A stretch of 64,000 bases of DNA from Tenacibaculum todarodis (GCF_001889045.1 NZ_CP018155.1:2048001-2112000); one strand, 5' to 3'; positions 7,942 through 16,677 are shown, counted from the stretch's first letter. Notes: generated by a model from the sequence alone, not told the origin. Numbers and translations: made by a program.

Positions 7942-9279
7942 TTAGTCTTGTAAAATATTTTCTCCGTAGTAAAACTTTAAAACTTTAGTAGTAAAAACAT
8001 AATTGTATTTCGCCCTAATCATTGCTCCTTCTGCATTAACTAATCGATTTCGAACTTGATCAAAATCAAATAATGTCATTGCTCCATAATTATAACTTTC
8101 TTGCGCGTTTTTAAAAGCTTCAGTTTGTGCTGCTAAAGAAATTTCCGCTGCTTCAAATGCTTTTGCTGCTGCTTTTGCATCTTGGAAAGCTTGTTCTATA
8201 GTTTGTTGTAAACGTAGTTTTTCGCTTTCTAATCTTGTTTCTGTTATTAATTTACTGATTTTATTACGCTCCACATTTGCATCAGTTTTAAAACCGTTAA
8301 AAATTGGAATACTAACATTAAATCCTAAACCGTAACCTAAAGTTTCATCTAATTGATCAAAGAAACCTGTATTAGAAAATCCAGTTGGTAAATCTAAATT
8401 ATAATTAAAATTTGACCCTACACTAGCAGAGGCTGTAATTGATGGTTTGTATGCTGATTTAGCTATTTCGATAGAAAGATCTGCACTTTCAATATTTAAT
8501 TGCGCTCTTTTTATCTCAGGTCTGTTACTTAATGCCTTTTGATATACCTCTTCCGAAGTACTATATAACATTGCCGCAGAAGGTGAATCTACTTCGATTT
8601 TTGCAACATCAAAACCTTCAAAAGGAACTTGTAGCATTTGAGAAATATTAAGTAATGCTAAATTTAATGCGTTTTCTTGAGAAACCACATTTTGTGTATC
8701 ATTTGCTGCTGTAGATTGCACGTTTAACAAATCACCTTTTGGGATTGTCCCTGCGTCAAATTGTGCTTTTGCTCTGTCTATTTGTTTTTGACTTATCTCA
8801 GCTTGAGTTGTAGCGACTAGTAAATTTTCTTTAGCAAATAATGCATTTAAATATGTATTAACTATACGTAATGCAATATCGTTTTCAATTACTTCTAAGT
8901 CTAATTTACTTCCTTCTACACCTAATTTTGCTTGATTATAAGTGTTTAAAACTCTATAACCATTAAACACAGTAATACCTGCATTTACACCAATAGAACC
9001 TCCAAAATTTGTTGTTGAAACTCTATCATTTGTTATAGGATTAAAACCAGAACCGAATCTTAAGTTTCCTCCTGTAGATCCATTTACAGAAGGCAATTTA
9101 TTTCCTTTTGCGCTTTTAACATCAGATTCTGCTATGTCTATATTAAATTTGTTTTGCTTAATAGTAATGTTGTTTTCTAATGCGTAATCTACACATTCTT
9201 TAAGCGTCCATTTTTTTTGAGAAAATGCTGAAATTGATACAATTAAAGCAGCAAAAAATATAAGTTTAGTTTTCAACAC
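7942..9279 (-). CDS. tolC: TolC-family outer-membrane efflux protein
   Basis: About 445 residues with signal peptide (IFFAALIVSISAFSQ), then the outer-membrane efflux repeats: WTLKECVDYALENNITIKQNKFN near the N-terminus and long coiled-coil helices with Ala/Gln-rich heptads. The end (FDFDQVRNRLVNAEGAMIRAKYNYVFTTKVLKFYYGE) is typical of the Bacteroidota members. It forms a trimeric channel for RND, ABC or MFP systems; no pump genes lie next to it. There is no ATG: the start is GTG at 9277-9279 or TTG at 9274-9276. A terminator follows. Confidence 0.9.
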   Translation of the reverse strand: MLKTKLIFFAALIVSISAFSQKKWTLKECVDYALENNITIKQNKFNIDIAESDVKSAKGNKLPSVNGSTGGNLRFGSGFNPITNDRVSTTNFGGSIGVNAGITVFNGYRVLNTYNQAKLGVEGSKLDLEVIENDIALRIVNTYLNALFAKENLLVATTQAEISQKQIDRAKAQFDAGTIPKGDLLNVQSTAANDTQNVVSQENALNLALLNISQMLQVPFEGFDVAKIEVDSPSAAMLYSTSEEVYQKALSNRPEIKRAQLNIESADLSIEIAKSAYKPSITASASVGSNFNYNLDLPTGFSNTGFFDQLDETLGYGLGFNVSIPIFNGFKTDANVERNKISKLITETRLESEKLRLQQTIEQAFQDAKAAAKAFEAAEISLAAQTEAFKNAQESYNYGAMTLFDFDQVRNRLVNAEGAMIRAKYNYVFTTKVLKFYYGENILQD

Positions 9280-9377
9280 GTTATTTTTATAAGATTATTA
9301 AGTTGACTTTTTACTAATAGTTTTAATAAGACGTTCAAAAACAAAATTTGTTACACTAATTCTTATTTATTAAAGTG

Positions 9378-9590
9378 TTAATTTTTTTCTTTCTGTTTAT
9401 GCTTGTATAAAAAGTAGAATAAAGTACCAACTAATATGTATGGAAACACCATTAAATAGGTAATACCGTCGTTTACGCCTTCACCCATAGATTCGTTTCC
9501 ATTTTCTACTACAGCTTTACACATGGCGCATTGCGCGGAAGAAATTTCAACTATAAATAGCATTAAAATAATTAATACACTTTTTTTCAT
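9378..9590 (-). CDS. small CxxC membrane protein in oxidase-assembly cluster
   Basis: 70 residues starting at the ATG at 9588-9590, two bases past the end of the DUF420 gene. An N-terminal signal or membrane segment (MKKSVLIILMLFIVEISSAQ) is followed by CAMC, a thiol pair near residues 21-24, a Gly/Glu-rich linker and a second membrane helix (ITYLMVFPYILVGTLFYFLY), with a basic tail. It is the last gene of the SCO-DUF420 group, so a role in copper or heme handling for cytochrome oxidase is a reasonable inference. I know no characterised homologue. Confidence 0.65.
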   Translation of the reverse strand: MKKSVLIILMLFIVEISSAQCAMCKAVVENGNESMGEGVNDGITYLMVFPYILVGTLFYFLYKHKQKEKN

Positions 9591-9592
9591 CT

Positions 9593-10120
9593 TTAAATAT
9601 AATAAGGTGAAATCATTAAATACACTATAACTCCAGTTACAGCAACATATAACCATAATGGAAATGTAATCTTTGCTATCTTTTTATGTTCTGGGAAATT
9701 ACCCAACCTAGCTCTCATAAAGGTAATTAATACAAACGGAATAATAATTATCGACAATAAAATATGTGTAAATAATATAAAATAATAGATATATTTAACA
9801 ATTCCTTCTCCACCAAATTTTGTAGAATCTGATGTCATATGATAGGCTACATATAAAACTAAAAACAAAACAGAACATATAATTGCTGTTGTGTTTAATT
9901 GTTCATGTAACTTTTTATTGCCTTTCTTTATGGCAACAACTGCTGTAACTAATAAAACGGCTGTTAATGCATTTATAGATGCATAAATTGGCGGTAAAAA
10001 ACGTAAAGGTTCTACATTAGGAATCTTAATAACAAATAATGCGGCAACAGCTACTGGAATAGCAATTGATAAAATTGTTATTATTTTTTTGTATTTCTTT
10101 TCTTGTAATTGGTTATTCAT
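9593..10120 (-). CDS. DUF420 (CtaM/YozB-like) membrane protein
   Basis: 175 residues with four to five membrane helices. The pattern of His residues in membrane segments (AYHMTSDSTKFGG, FTHILLSIIIIPFVLITFMRARLGNFPEHKKIAKITFPLWLYVAVTGVIVYLM) is that of DUF420. The family includes CtaM, needed for maturation of heme A-containing oxidase in Staphylococcus aureus. The start overlaps the SCO gene end by eight bases, which indicates translational coupling. Oxidase assembly is inferred from family and neighbours. Confidence 0.82.
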   Translation of the reverse strand: MNNQLQEKKYKKIITILSIAIPVAVAALFVIKIPNVEPLRFLPPIYASINALTAVLLVTAVVAIKKGNKKLHEQLNTTAIICSVLFLVLYVAYHMTSDSTKFGGEGIVKYIYYFILFTHILLSIIIIPFVLITFMRARLGNFPEHKKIAKITFPLWLYVAVTGVIVYLMISPYYI

Positions 10121-10757
10121 TTAACAACAGTTTAATGTCTTTTTTTAATTCTGAAATTTGATTAGGAAACGATTGTTCAGGTAGTGCTCTATAATACATT
10201 ATTGGGTTTCCATGTTCATCATAACGTGAGCGAATATAACCGTCTTTATCTACTAAAGCGAATAAACCAGAATGCTCAAACCCACCATGATCTTGTTCTC
10301 CTTTTCCAGCATATAATTTAAAACCATGATTAGATAATTTATACACATCTGCTTCTGGTTTCCCAGTTAATAAATGCCAGTTTTTATGCGTAATTCCCAT
10401 TCTATCCGCATACTCTTTTAAAACTTTAGGTGTATCAATTTCTGGTGTAATTGAAATTGAAGCTATCCCAAATTCTGGATTGCCAAAAAATTCATTTTGT
10501 ATAGTAAGCATTTGCTCATTCATAATTGGGCAAATTGTTGGGCAAGTTGAAAAGAAAAACTCAACAACATATACCTTTCCTAAGTAATCTTGATTTGTAA
10601 TTGTTTTTCCTTCTTGGTTTGTAAACTCAAAAGCAGGCACTTTAGTAAAAGTATGCAAATCTGCCTTCTGAAAATGCTTTACAATTTTTGGAACTGCGTA
10701 AATTCCGAAGAGTAATACAATAAATGAAATACCTATATATGAGTGTTTTTTATTCAT
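10113..10757 (-). CDS. SCO family copper chaperone
   Basis: 214 residues from the ATG at 10755-10757; an upstream TTG at 10763 is unlikely. One N-terminal membrane anchor is followed by a thioredoxin fold with the copper-binding CxxxC (C72, C76 in FSTCPTICP) and the third ligand His162 (FEHSGLFALVD). SCO proteins load copper into the CuA site of cytochrome oxidase subunit II. The gene sits between the cysteine-free SCO-like gene and the DUF420 gene in the oxidase operon. Confidence 0.93.
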   Translation of the reverse strand: MNKKHSYIGISFIVLLFGIYAVPKIVKHFQKADLHTFTKVPAFEFTNQEGKTITNQDYLGKVYVVEFFFSTCPTICPIMNEQMLTIQNEFFGNPEFGIASISITPEIDTPKVLKEYADRMGITHKNWHLLTGKPEADVYKLSNHGFKLYAGKGEQDHGGFEHSGLFALVDKDGYIRSRYDEHGNPIMYYRALPEQSFPNQISELKKDIKLLLNE

Positions 10758-10764
10758 TTTCAAC

Positions 10765-10850
10765 TTGTCATTCCTGCGAAGACAGGAATCTTATTATTGT
10801 TTAGTTATTCTTTTTAAAGAGCTTCCTACCTTCGCAGGAATGATAGAAAA
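10765..10850. repeat. composite dispersed palindromic repeat
   Basis: Two facing copies (10765-10790 and 10821-10845) of a 25-bp unit with core attcctg...caggaat lie between the SCO gene and the upstream gene. Related units occur at 11923, 34963-35044 and 41337. It forms a large stem-loop in RNA of either strand. Confidence 0.8.
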
Positions 10851-10853
10851 TTC

Positions 10854-11507
10854 TTATATTTCTCTATCTGCGTTATTCTTCTTTAATGCTAATCTATATT
10901 CTGCAAGTACAACTTTTACATCGTCTTTCATCTTATTGTTTAACTCTGCAACAGAATGCATATTGTATCCGTACAATTTTCCATCTACGGATTCTTTATC
11001 GTCTACTCTACCTCTTAACTTACCTTCTTTATCTATTATAAATGCTTTGTTTGCATATAAATTGCTAAGAGAGTCATTGGTAGAAAAACTTTCATAAACT
11101 GCTTCTATTTCTACAGCTGAAGCTCCGATAAATTTCCATTTAATTAAATCAGTAAATTTTCCTATTTCTTGTTTTAATTTTAAAACATCTTCTTTTTTAT
11201 CATTAGGATAAATAGCTACTAATTGAAAGTCTTTAAAACCGTAAAAAGGTTTGTATATTTTTTGATTCAAATTAAAAAAACCTCCTTTTACACTTTCTAT
11301 ATCTTCACCTAAAAAAACAACAATAGAAATATTTCTTTTAAAGGTTGTAGTTTTTGCGCTATCAATTTCTGAAACATCTATTACATTTTCTGAAAGAATT
11401 GGTAACCTCCCAAAGTTATTAACTCCAGATGATATAAATATATACAGCAATAATGGTAATAGGAATAATGCTGATAATACAAATGTTTTTTTTACTTTAT
11501 TTGTCAT
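10854..11507 (-). CDS. cysteine-free SCO-like membrane-anchored protein
   Basis: 217 residues: a membrane anchor (about 9-28) and a domain whose strands and spacing resemble a thioredoxin/SCO fold (SIVVFLGEDIESVKGGFFNLNQKIY, FQLVAIYP, KAFIIDKEGKLRGRVDDK). It contains no cysteine at all, so it cannot bind copper or do redox chemistry as SCO does. It lies between subunit IV and the SCO gene. A scaffold or regulatory role in oxidase assembly is inferred. A hairpin at 11521-11545 directly precedes it. Confidence 0.65.
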   Translation of the reverse strand: MTNKVKKTFVLSALFLLPLLLYIFISSGVNNFGRLPILSENVIDVSEIDSAKTTTFKRNISIVVFLGEDIESVKGGFFNLNQKIYKPFYGFKDFQLVAIYPNDKKEDVLKLKQEIGKFTDLIKWKFIGASAVEIEAVYESFSTNDSLSNLYANKAFIIDKEGKLRGRVDDKESVDGKLYGYNMHSVAELNNKMKDDVKVVLAEYRLALKKNNADREI

Positions 11508-11520
11508 AAAAATTAGTCAT

Positions 11521-11545
11521 AAAAAAAGGTGGTTAAAACCACCTT
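11521..11545 (-). terminator. hairpin between subunit IV and assembly genes
   Basis: aaggtggtt (11526-11534) with aaccacctt (11537-11545) gives a 9-bp stem, followed on the minus strand by seven T residues (11521-11527). It lies 14 bases before the next start codon, so it could act as a partial terminator inside the operon. Confidence 0.6.
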
Positions 11546-11559
11546 AAATATTTTTTAAA

Positions 11560-11901
11560 TTACCATTTTACAAGTGGTGCTAATGTTTCGTATAAATAAC
11601 CACCTTCAATTAATAGCAAGGTAACTAAATATGATATTAAAAACACCGATGACCAAACTACCGATCGTCTTAACCATTTTTTTTCACCATCCATGTGCAT
11701 AAATGCCCAAGTAATGTAGTAAGCTTTTACTAATGTTAAGATAATAAAGATCCAGTTTAAAGGACTTGTGCCTAAAAAGCTAGTAAGGTGTAAAACATCT
11801 GGTTTTATAATTCCAAAAATTACTTCAACAATAGTTATAAGAGATAATAATCCAAAAACTATCCAGATTTTCTTTGTGTTTGATTCGTGTGCGTGTGCCA
11901 T
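11560..11901 (-). CDS. cytochrome c oxidase subunit IV
   Basis: 113 residues with three membrane helices (about 12-30, 47-65 and 80-102) and the conserved FVKAYYIWAFMHMDGEKK-type loop (here LVKAYYITWAFMHMDGEKKWLRR), as in the prokaryotic COX4 family. It is a structural inner-membrane subunit of the heme-copper oxidase. It follows the subunit III genes, and a dispersed repeat lies in the gap upstream (11923-11948). Confidence 0.88.
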   Translation of the reverse strand: MAHAHESNTKKIWIVFGLLSLITIVEVIFGIIKPDVLHLTSFLGTSPLNWIFIILTLVKAYYITWAFMHMDGEKKWLRRSVVWSSVFLISYLVTLLLIEGGYLYETLAPLVKW

Positions 11902-11922
11902 TTTTTCGCTTATTTTTTTATT

Positions 11923-11948
11923 AGATTCCCGTTTTCACGGGAATGACA
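11923..11948. repeat. dispersed palindromic repeat, single unit
   Basis: attcccg, six bases, cgggaat, then gaca: a divergent single unit of the family seen at 10765, 34963 and 41337, in the gap between subunit III and subunit IV genes. Confidence 0.65.
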
Positions 11949-11990
11949 ATTCTATAGAAATTTAAGATGCAAACATCTTAAAAGCTTATC

Positions 11991-12974
11991 TTAAACTAAG
12001 TAGAAGAAGGTAAATACAAATACCCAAACTAAATCTACAAAGTGCCAATATAATCCTACTTTTTCTACCATTTCATAATGTCCTCTTCGTTCGTAAGTTC
12101 CTAAGATTACATTAAAGAAAATGATGATATTTATCAATACTCCTGTAAATACGTGAAAACCGTGAAAACCTGTAATAAAGAAAAAGAAATCGGCAAAAAT
12201 TGTATTACCATATTCATTTACTTTTAAGTTTGCTCCTTCTACCACTAATTTAGCTTTAGCAAGTTCTGCTAAACCTTTTTCTCTTGATAAAATTATTTTT
12301 TGTTTGGTTGCCGGATCTATTAACTCCGAACGAATAGCTACATCTGGATTTGAAGCAAATGATTTTTGAACTTGAGCTACAGAATATTGAGACATAGCTC
12401 CTTCTCCTTCAAACCATAAACCGTTTGTAGGCGTTTGTTGAACACGTTCGTCCATTCTATCTCCAGTTACAAAATCTGCAAGTGCTATTTGATGACCGTC
12501 TTTTACAAATTGTAAAACTTTACCATCTGTAGTTTTAACTGCTCCGTAAGAACCATTAATAAAGTTTTTCCATTCCCAAGCTTGTGAACCTAAGAATATA
12601 ATTCCTCCAACAATAGTTAAAAACATATAGAAAGTAACTTTCTTTTTTTTCATTTGATGACCAGCATCTACAGCCAACACCATTGTTACCGAAGAAAATA
12701 TTAAAATAAAGGTCATTAAAGCCACATAATACATTGGTGCGTGTACACCGTGTAAAAATGGGAAGTGAGTAAACACTTCATCGGCAATTGGCCAAGAGTC
12801 AATAAATTTAAAACGAGTTAAACCATAAGCGGCTAAAAAACCAGAAAAGGTTAATGCATCAGACACGATAAAAAACCACATCATCATTTTACCGTAACTA
12901 GCTCCAAAAGGTTTTACTCCGCCTCCGCCCCAAGTTTCTTTGCTGTCAGAAGGTATAGCAACATTTGCTTCCAT
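11991..12974 (-). CDS. cytochrome c oxidase subunit III (large form)
   Basis: 327 residues. The membrane part has the subunit III signature (GASYGKMMMWFFIVSDALTFSGFLAAYG at the start; FFFITGFHGFHVFTGVLINIIIFFNVILG and HFVDLVWVFVFTFFYLV at the end). About 110 residues (roughly 130-245) inserted between helices form a hydrophilic domain rich in Lys, Asp and Gln, absent from classical subunit III. It belongs to the terminal oxidase of the respiratory chain. The gene follows a second, shorter subunit III gene. Subunits I and II are not in the window. Confidence 0.9.
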   Translation of the reverse strand: MEANVAIPSDSKETWGGGGVKPFGASYGKMMMWFFIVSDALTFSGFLAAYGLTRFKFIDSWPIADEVFTHFPFLHGVHAPMYYVALMTFILIFSSVTMVLAVDAGHQMKKKKVTFYMFLTIVGGIIFLGSQAWEWKNFINGSYGAVKTTDGKVLQFVKDGHQIALADFVTGDRMDERVQQTPTNGLWFEGEGAMSQYSVAQVQKSFASNPDVAIRSELIDPATKQKIILSREKGLAELAKAKLVVEGANLKVNEYGNTIFADFFFFITGFHGFHVFTGVLINIIIFFNVILGTYERRGHYEMVEKVGLYWHFVDLVWVFVFTFFYLV

Positions 12975-13029
12975 ATATATTTCAGTTTGTTATTTTTCTT
13001 AATAGTTTGCCAAAATTAATCATTTTCTA

Positions 13030-13617
13030 TCATCTAATAAAATAGAAAAAGAAAAATAGATAAATCCATAGTACATCTACAAAATGCCAAAAGATTGCAC
13101 CTAGCTCAAAACCAAGCGTTTCCGTGGCATTATACTTGTTTTTAAAATGATTATAAATAACAACTAATAACACAATTACACCTGCAATTAGGTGTAAAAC
13201 ATGCATTAATGTTATTCCAATGATAAAAGAAGTAGACACTGTGCTCCCTGGACCAGTAAAATAAAGTCCAGAACTTTTTAGTTGATCAAAGCCTACATAT
13301 TGATACCAAATAAATCCAATTCCTAAAATTAATGTAATTATTAGAAATATTCTTGATGTTGGTACATTATCTTTTTTTAATAATTTTTGCGATATAAATA
13401 ATGTTATACTACTTAAAACAATTAATGCTGTACTTATATAAAACGCTTGAGGCAAATCAAAAGTTACCCAATCATCACGTTTCATGCTAATAACATAAGC
13501 ACTTGTTAAACCTGCAAAAAACATAACCATACTAATCATTGAAACCCATAACATAGGTTTTGCAGATTTTCTTCTAGCTACAGTTAATTCTTTATCTACT
13601 TGTTCTCTATTATTCAT
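13030..13617 (-). CDS. cytochrome c oxidase subunit III (short form)
   Basis: 195 residues with five membrane helices, starting with a basic soluble stretch (REQVDKELTVARRKSAKPMLWVSMISMVMFFAGLTSAYV). The end, GITLMHVLHLIAGVIVLLVVIYNHFKNKYN followed by LGAIFWHFVDVLWIYLFFFFYFIR, is the subunit III signature. The start codon abuts the cyoE stop codon with no gap. Two different subunit III genes in tandem are usual for this phylum. Together they probably form one oxidase complex. Confidence 0.9.
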   Translation of the reverse strand: MNNREQVDKELTVARRKSAKPMLWVSMISMVMFFAGLTSAYVISMKRDDWVTFDLPQAFYISTALIVLSSITLFISQKLLKKDNVPTSRIFLIITLILGIGFIWYQYVGFDQLKSSGLYFTGPGSTVSTSFIIGITLMHVLHLIAGVIVLLVVIYNHFKNKYNATETLGFELGAIFWHFVDVLWIYLFFFFYFIR

Positions 13618-14520
13618 TTAATGTAAAAATTTATCTACGACATAAATTATTTGCACTAGCGTTATATATAAAACACTCGACAACATTAATTTACGCGCAT
13701 CAATATTACTTTCAGATTTGTGTAACTTTATTCCAAAGTACAACATAATTCCACCTAATAGTGCTATAATTATTGCTGTTAATGGACATATATAAAAGTT
13801 TCCTGACATTTTTAAAACTGGTGCAACAGAAACTAAAATCATTATTATTGTGTAAAAAATAATTTGCTTTACAGCACCTTTATCTTTTTTATTCATTGGT
13901 AACATACCAAATCCTGCTTTTTTATATTCTTCAAATTGTAACCATCCAATTGCCCAAAAGTGAGGAAATTGCCAGAAAAATTGAATCATAAAAAGCATTC
14001 CTGCTTCTATACCAAACTGATTTGTTGCTGCAACCCAACCTAACATAAAAGGAATTGCACCTGGAATTGCTCCTACAAAAACAGTTAATGGTGTTACCGC
14101 TTTTAACGGTGTATAAGCACAAGCATACAAAAATATTGAAATAGCCCCAAATAAAGCCGTTTTAGGGTTTATGTAATATAAAATTGAAAGACCAACAATT
14201 GTAAATAGAATTGCTATTGTTAAAGCTGTATTTACACTCATTCTACCTGTTGGTAAAGGTCTATCTTTGGTTCTTTGCATTAAAGCATCGGTGTCTTTCT
14301 CAATTACTTGATTAAAAGCGTTTGAAGCACCAACCATTAAGAAACCACCAATTGTAAGTAAAATTAAGGTAGTATAATTTATAGTTTCTGCCGCCAATAA
14401 ATAACCTGCAACCGAAGAAAAAACAACACTTAAAGACAAGCCTACTTTGGTAAGTTGTTTAAAGTCTGAAATGAGCGTTTTCACAGATGTTTTATTGTTT
14501 GAAATAATGGTAGAATTCAT
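13618..14520 (-). CDS. cyoE: heme o synthase (protoheme IX farnesyltransferase)
   Basis: 300 residues, the family length. The UbiA-type motif NAFNQVIEKDTDALMQRTKDRPLPTGRMS (about 88-116) carries the Asp-rich DxxxDxxxxRTxxRP prenyl-diphosphate site; a second region is YTPLKAVTPLTVFVGAIPGAIPFMLGW. It attaches farnesyl to heme B to make heme O, the precursor of heme A. It is the first gene of the oxidase operon, with a perfect -7 element 18 bases upstream. Heme A synthase is encoded separately at 55.3-56.4 kb. Confidence 0.95.
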   Translation of the reverse strand: MNSTIISNNKTSVKTLISDFKQLTKVGLSLSVVFSSVAGYLLAAETINYTTLILLTIGGFLMVGASNAFNQVIEKDTDALMQRTKDRPLPTGRMSVNTALTIAILFTIVGLSILYYINPKTALFGAISIFLYACAYTPLKAVTPLTVFVGAIPGAIPFMLGWVAATNQFGIEAGMLFMIQFFWQFPHFWAIGWLQFEEYKKAGFGMLPMNKKDKGAVKQIIFYTIIMILVSVAPVLKMSGNFYICPLTAIIIALLGGIMLYFGIKLHKSESNIDARKLMLSSVLYITLVQIIYVVDKFLH

Positions 14521-14537
14521 CGAAAATAATTCGATTG

Positions 14538-14545
14538 CAAAGATA
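14538..14545 (-). promoter_or_regulatory. -7 element TATCTTTG of cyoE operon
   Basis: Perfect TAnnTTTG on the minus strand, 17 bases before the cyoE start. No clear -33 TTG at the expected spacing. Confidence 0.5.
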
Positions 14546-14607
14546 TTCTATAAATATGGATTTACCATAATTTTCATGGCTAATTATAGGAAAATAAGAT
14601 TACTTAT

Positions 14608-16671
14608 CTAAAAATCAAAGTACCAGTTAAACAAATCTGCACGCAAGCCAACTGTAAACCAAATATTGGTATCTGCTTTAAATGTTGCGGTTGGAGTTTC
14701 AGGAGAAAACTTTCTATATGACAAACCTGCAAATAAACTTAGTTTGTTTGATGGATTCAATAAATAATTACCCTGAGCATCAAACATAAAAATTGTGGCT
14801 GTATTTCCTTGTCCTATTGAATTGTTTGTATCACTTACCCTAATGTCATAGGATTGATAAATATTACCACCATAACTAACAGTTCCATCTTTATCAAAAC
14901 CTCTTTTTCCTAAAATTAATTTTCCATAACCACTCCAACGATCTTTCTTATAGCGAGCAATACCAATCATTTCCCAGAAATTTGCTCCCCATAAATGCCC
15001 AATTGGCTGACTATAATGTCCATAATTTAACACCGGATTTTGATGTGCAAATGTATAAGGCCTAGCATAATTAAATTCTCCTTGCAGAAAAAGGTTCTTC
15101 ACATTTAACGCGTCAAACCATTTTGCACCCAATTGTAAGCCAAACTTATTTCTCCAATCACTTAAATTGGTTAAGTTTCCGAAAGAAAATTCATCAATCA
15201 GCAATTGAGAATATCCCATAAACTTATCTGAAAATTTATATTTCGAAGTTATTCCTATTAAAGCATTACCAACATCTTCACCTCTGTTAAATTCCACAGA
15301 TCGGTAAAACATTAACGGATTAAAAAAGGACATGTCTATTCCGTTTTCCCCTGCAGAAACAGCTGCCTCAAAGAAACCTAAGTTAAATTTATCTGTTACA
15401 TTAATACTCAAATAATGCATTGCTATGTATTTACGCAAATGTGCTCTATCATTTGCATTTGCAGCAAATTCTCTTACATCTTGTGCCCACATCCAAATGT
15501 TAGTGTATTTAAACTTCCAAAAACTAACATCCATTTTTAAATAAGTTGCTGGAGAAGAAACATCTGAAAGTAAAAAAGAACGATAACCATCTCCAATAAA
15601 GTTTTTTCCATGACCTAGTTGAACATTCAAAAACTTATTAGGCGTATAAGACATATAACCTTCCGCTACAGGATAATCATAACCAGTTCCAAACTCTTTT
15701 GCCTTACCTCTTCCCGGAACTAATCCTTCTGAACTTACTGGTTTAAAGGTTTCCTTATCTGGATTACTTGCATATAAGTTTACATATTCTGCAAACCTTC
15801 CCTGGCTTTCATATATTGTTGTAGAAAACGAAAACTTATCACCTAAGCCTCCATCAATTTTCATAAAACGCGTATTATTATACGTATACTTTTGACTATC
15901 AGAATTATCTTTTCCTAATTGAACATCAACTAGAAAATCTAATGTTAACCAATAATCTTCCTTCTTTACTTGAAGTAAATGCTCATTCCAAAGTTTACGT
16001 CCAAACCAAGATTTTTTTTCTGGCTTTAAAAAAGGTGTTTTTTCTTTTTCAAAATCATAAACCTTGTTAATTTCATTGTGAATATAGGGCTTTGAAGCCG
16101 TATGAGTACCTTTGTTTTTATGTAAAGCATATTCATAATCCACATAACTTTGATGTGTAAAAGGAATATTCAACTGACTATTGTGTTCTAAAAAAGTACT
16201 ATCTGCTAGTTTTTGCTGAGCAACTACAACATTAATATCTAGTTTAGGCTCTGCATTTATTTTAATTCCCGAAGGGTTTTCTGAAAGCGGAAATGCTATA
16301 GGAAGCACAAAGCGCATTTCTACAGTATGATTATTGTAGGTTGCGGCTTTAACTGCTGGCATTTTAGCAAAAACACGATTAACTTCAGTTTGTAATTCTT
16401 TATATGGAGAATTAACTAATAAGCTATTAAAAACTCCTTTTTCATCAACATAAAAAAGAACATTAACTGTTTTGTTGAAACTCTCTTTTTCTAATACTTC
16501 TGGGACTTTAAACTCCTTAAAGAAATATGTATTTGCTTGCTGATAAAAACATTTCTCTTGTTCTTCTGCAGAAACATCTTCACATTCTTTAAACATTGGA
16601 TAACGTTCAGAATTCTGTGAAAAAATTAATGTAGGAATAATAAGAAGTAAAACAAGTATAGATTTCTTCAT
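14608..16671 (-). CDS. remB: RemB-like outer-membrane protein
   Basis: 687 residues with signal peptide (ending IFSQ). Residues about 22-135 resemble the C-terminal domain of the TonB proteins encoded nearby: the order YPMFKECED, KCF, VLFYVDEKGVF, SPYKELQTEVNRVF, FVLPIAF matches APIYRGCEG, KCF, ALFVIDKIGNV, APHKRLEKEVQRIV, YTLPITF. The remaining 550 residues look like a beta-barrel of the capsule-assembly (Wzi) type and end in DF. The layout agrees with what I recall of the flavobacterial gliding protein RemB, an outer-membrane protein; the name is moderately sure. It is the last gene of its unit, seven bases after the acyltransferase gene. Confidence 0.65.
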   Translation of the reverse strand: MKKSILVLLLIIPTLIFSQNSERYPMFKECEDVSAEEQEKCFYQQANTYFFKEFKVPEVLEKESFNKTVNVLFYVDEKGVFNSLLVNSPYKELQTEVNRVFAKMPAVKAATYNNHTVEMRFVLPIAFPLSENPSGIKINAEPKLDINVVVAQQKLADSTFLEHNSQLNIPFTHQSYVDYEYALHKNKGTHTASKPYIHNEINKVYDFEKEKTPFLKPEKKSWFGRKLWNEHLLQVKKEDYWLTLDFLVDVQLGKDNSDSQKYTYNNTRFMKIDGGLGDKFSFSTTIYESQGRFAEYVNLYASNPDKETFKPVSSEGLVPGRGKAKEFGTGYDYPVAEGYMSYTPNKFLNVQLGHGKNFIGDGYRSFLLSDVSSPATYLKMDVSFWKFKYTNIWMWAQDVREFAANANDRAHLRKYIAMHYLSINVTDKFNLGFFEAAVSAGENGIDMSFFNPLMFYRSVEFNRGEDVGNALIGITSKYKFSDKFMGYSQLLIDEFSFGNLTNLSDWRNKFGLQLGAKWFDALNVKNLFLQGEFNYARPYTFAHQNPVLNYGHYSQPIGHLWGANFWEMIGIARYKKDRWSGYGKLILGKRGFDKDGTVSYGGNIYQSYDIRVSDTNNSIGQGNTATIFMFDAQGNYLLNPSNKLSLFAGLSYRKFSPETPTATFKADTNIWFTVGLRADLFNWYFDF

Positions 16672-16677
16672 TATGTA

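Noticed and set aside
10765..11097. Plus-strand ORF through the repeat and into the SCO-like gene
   Set aside because: It is antisense to a well-supported gene, and its first part is repeat DNA.
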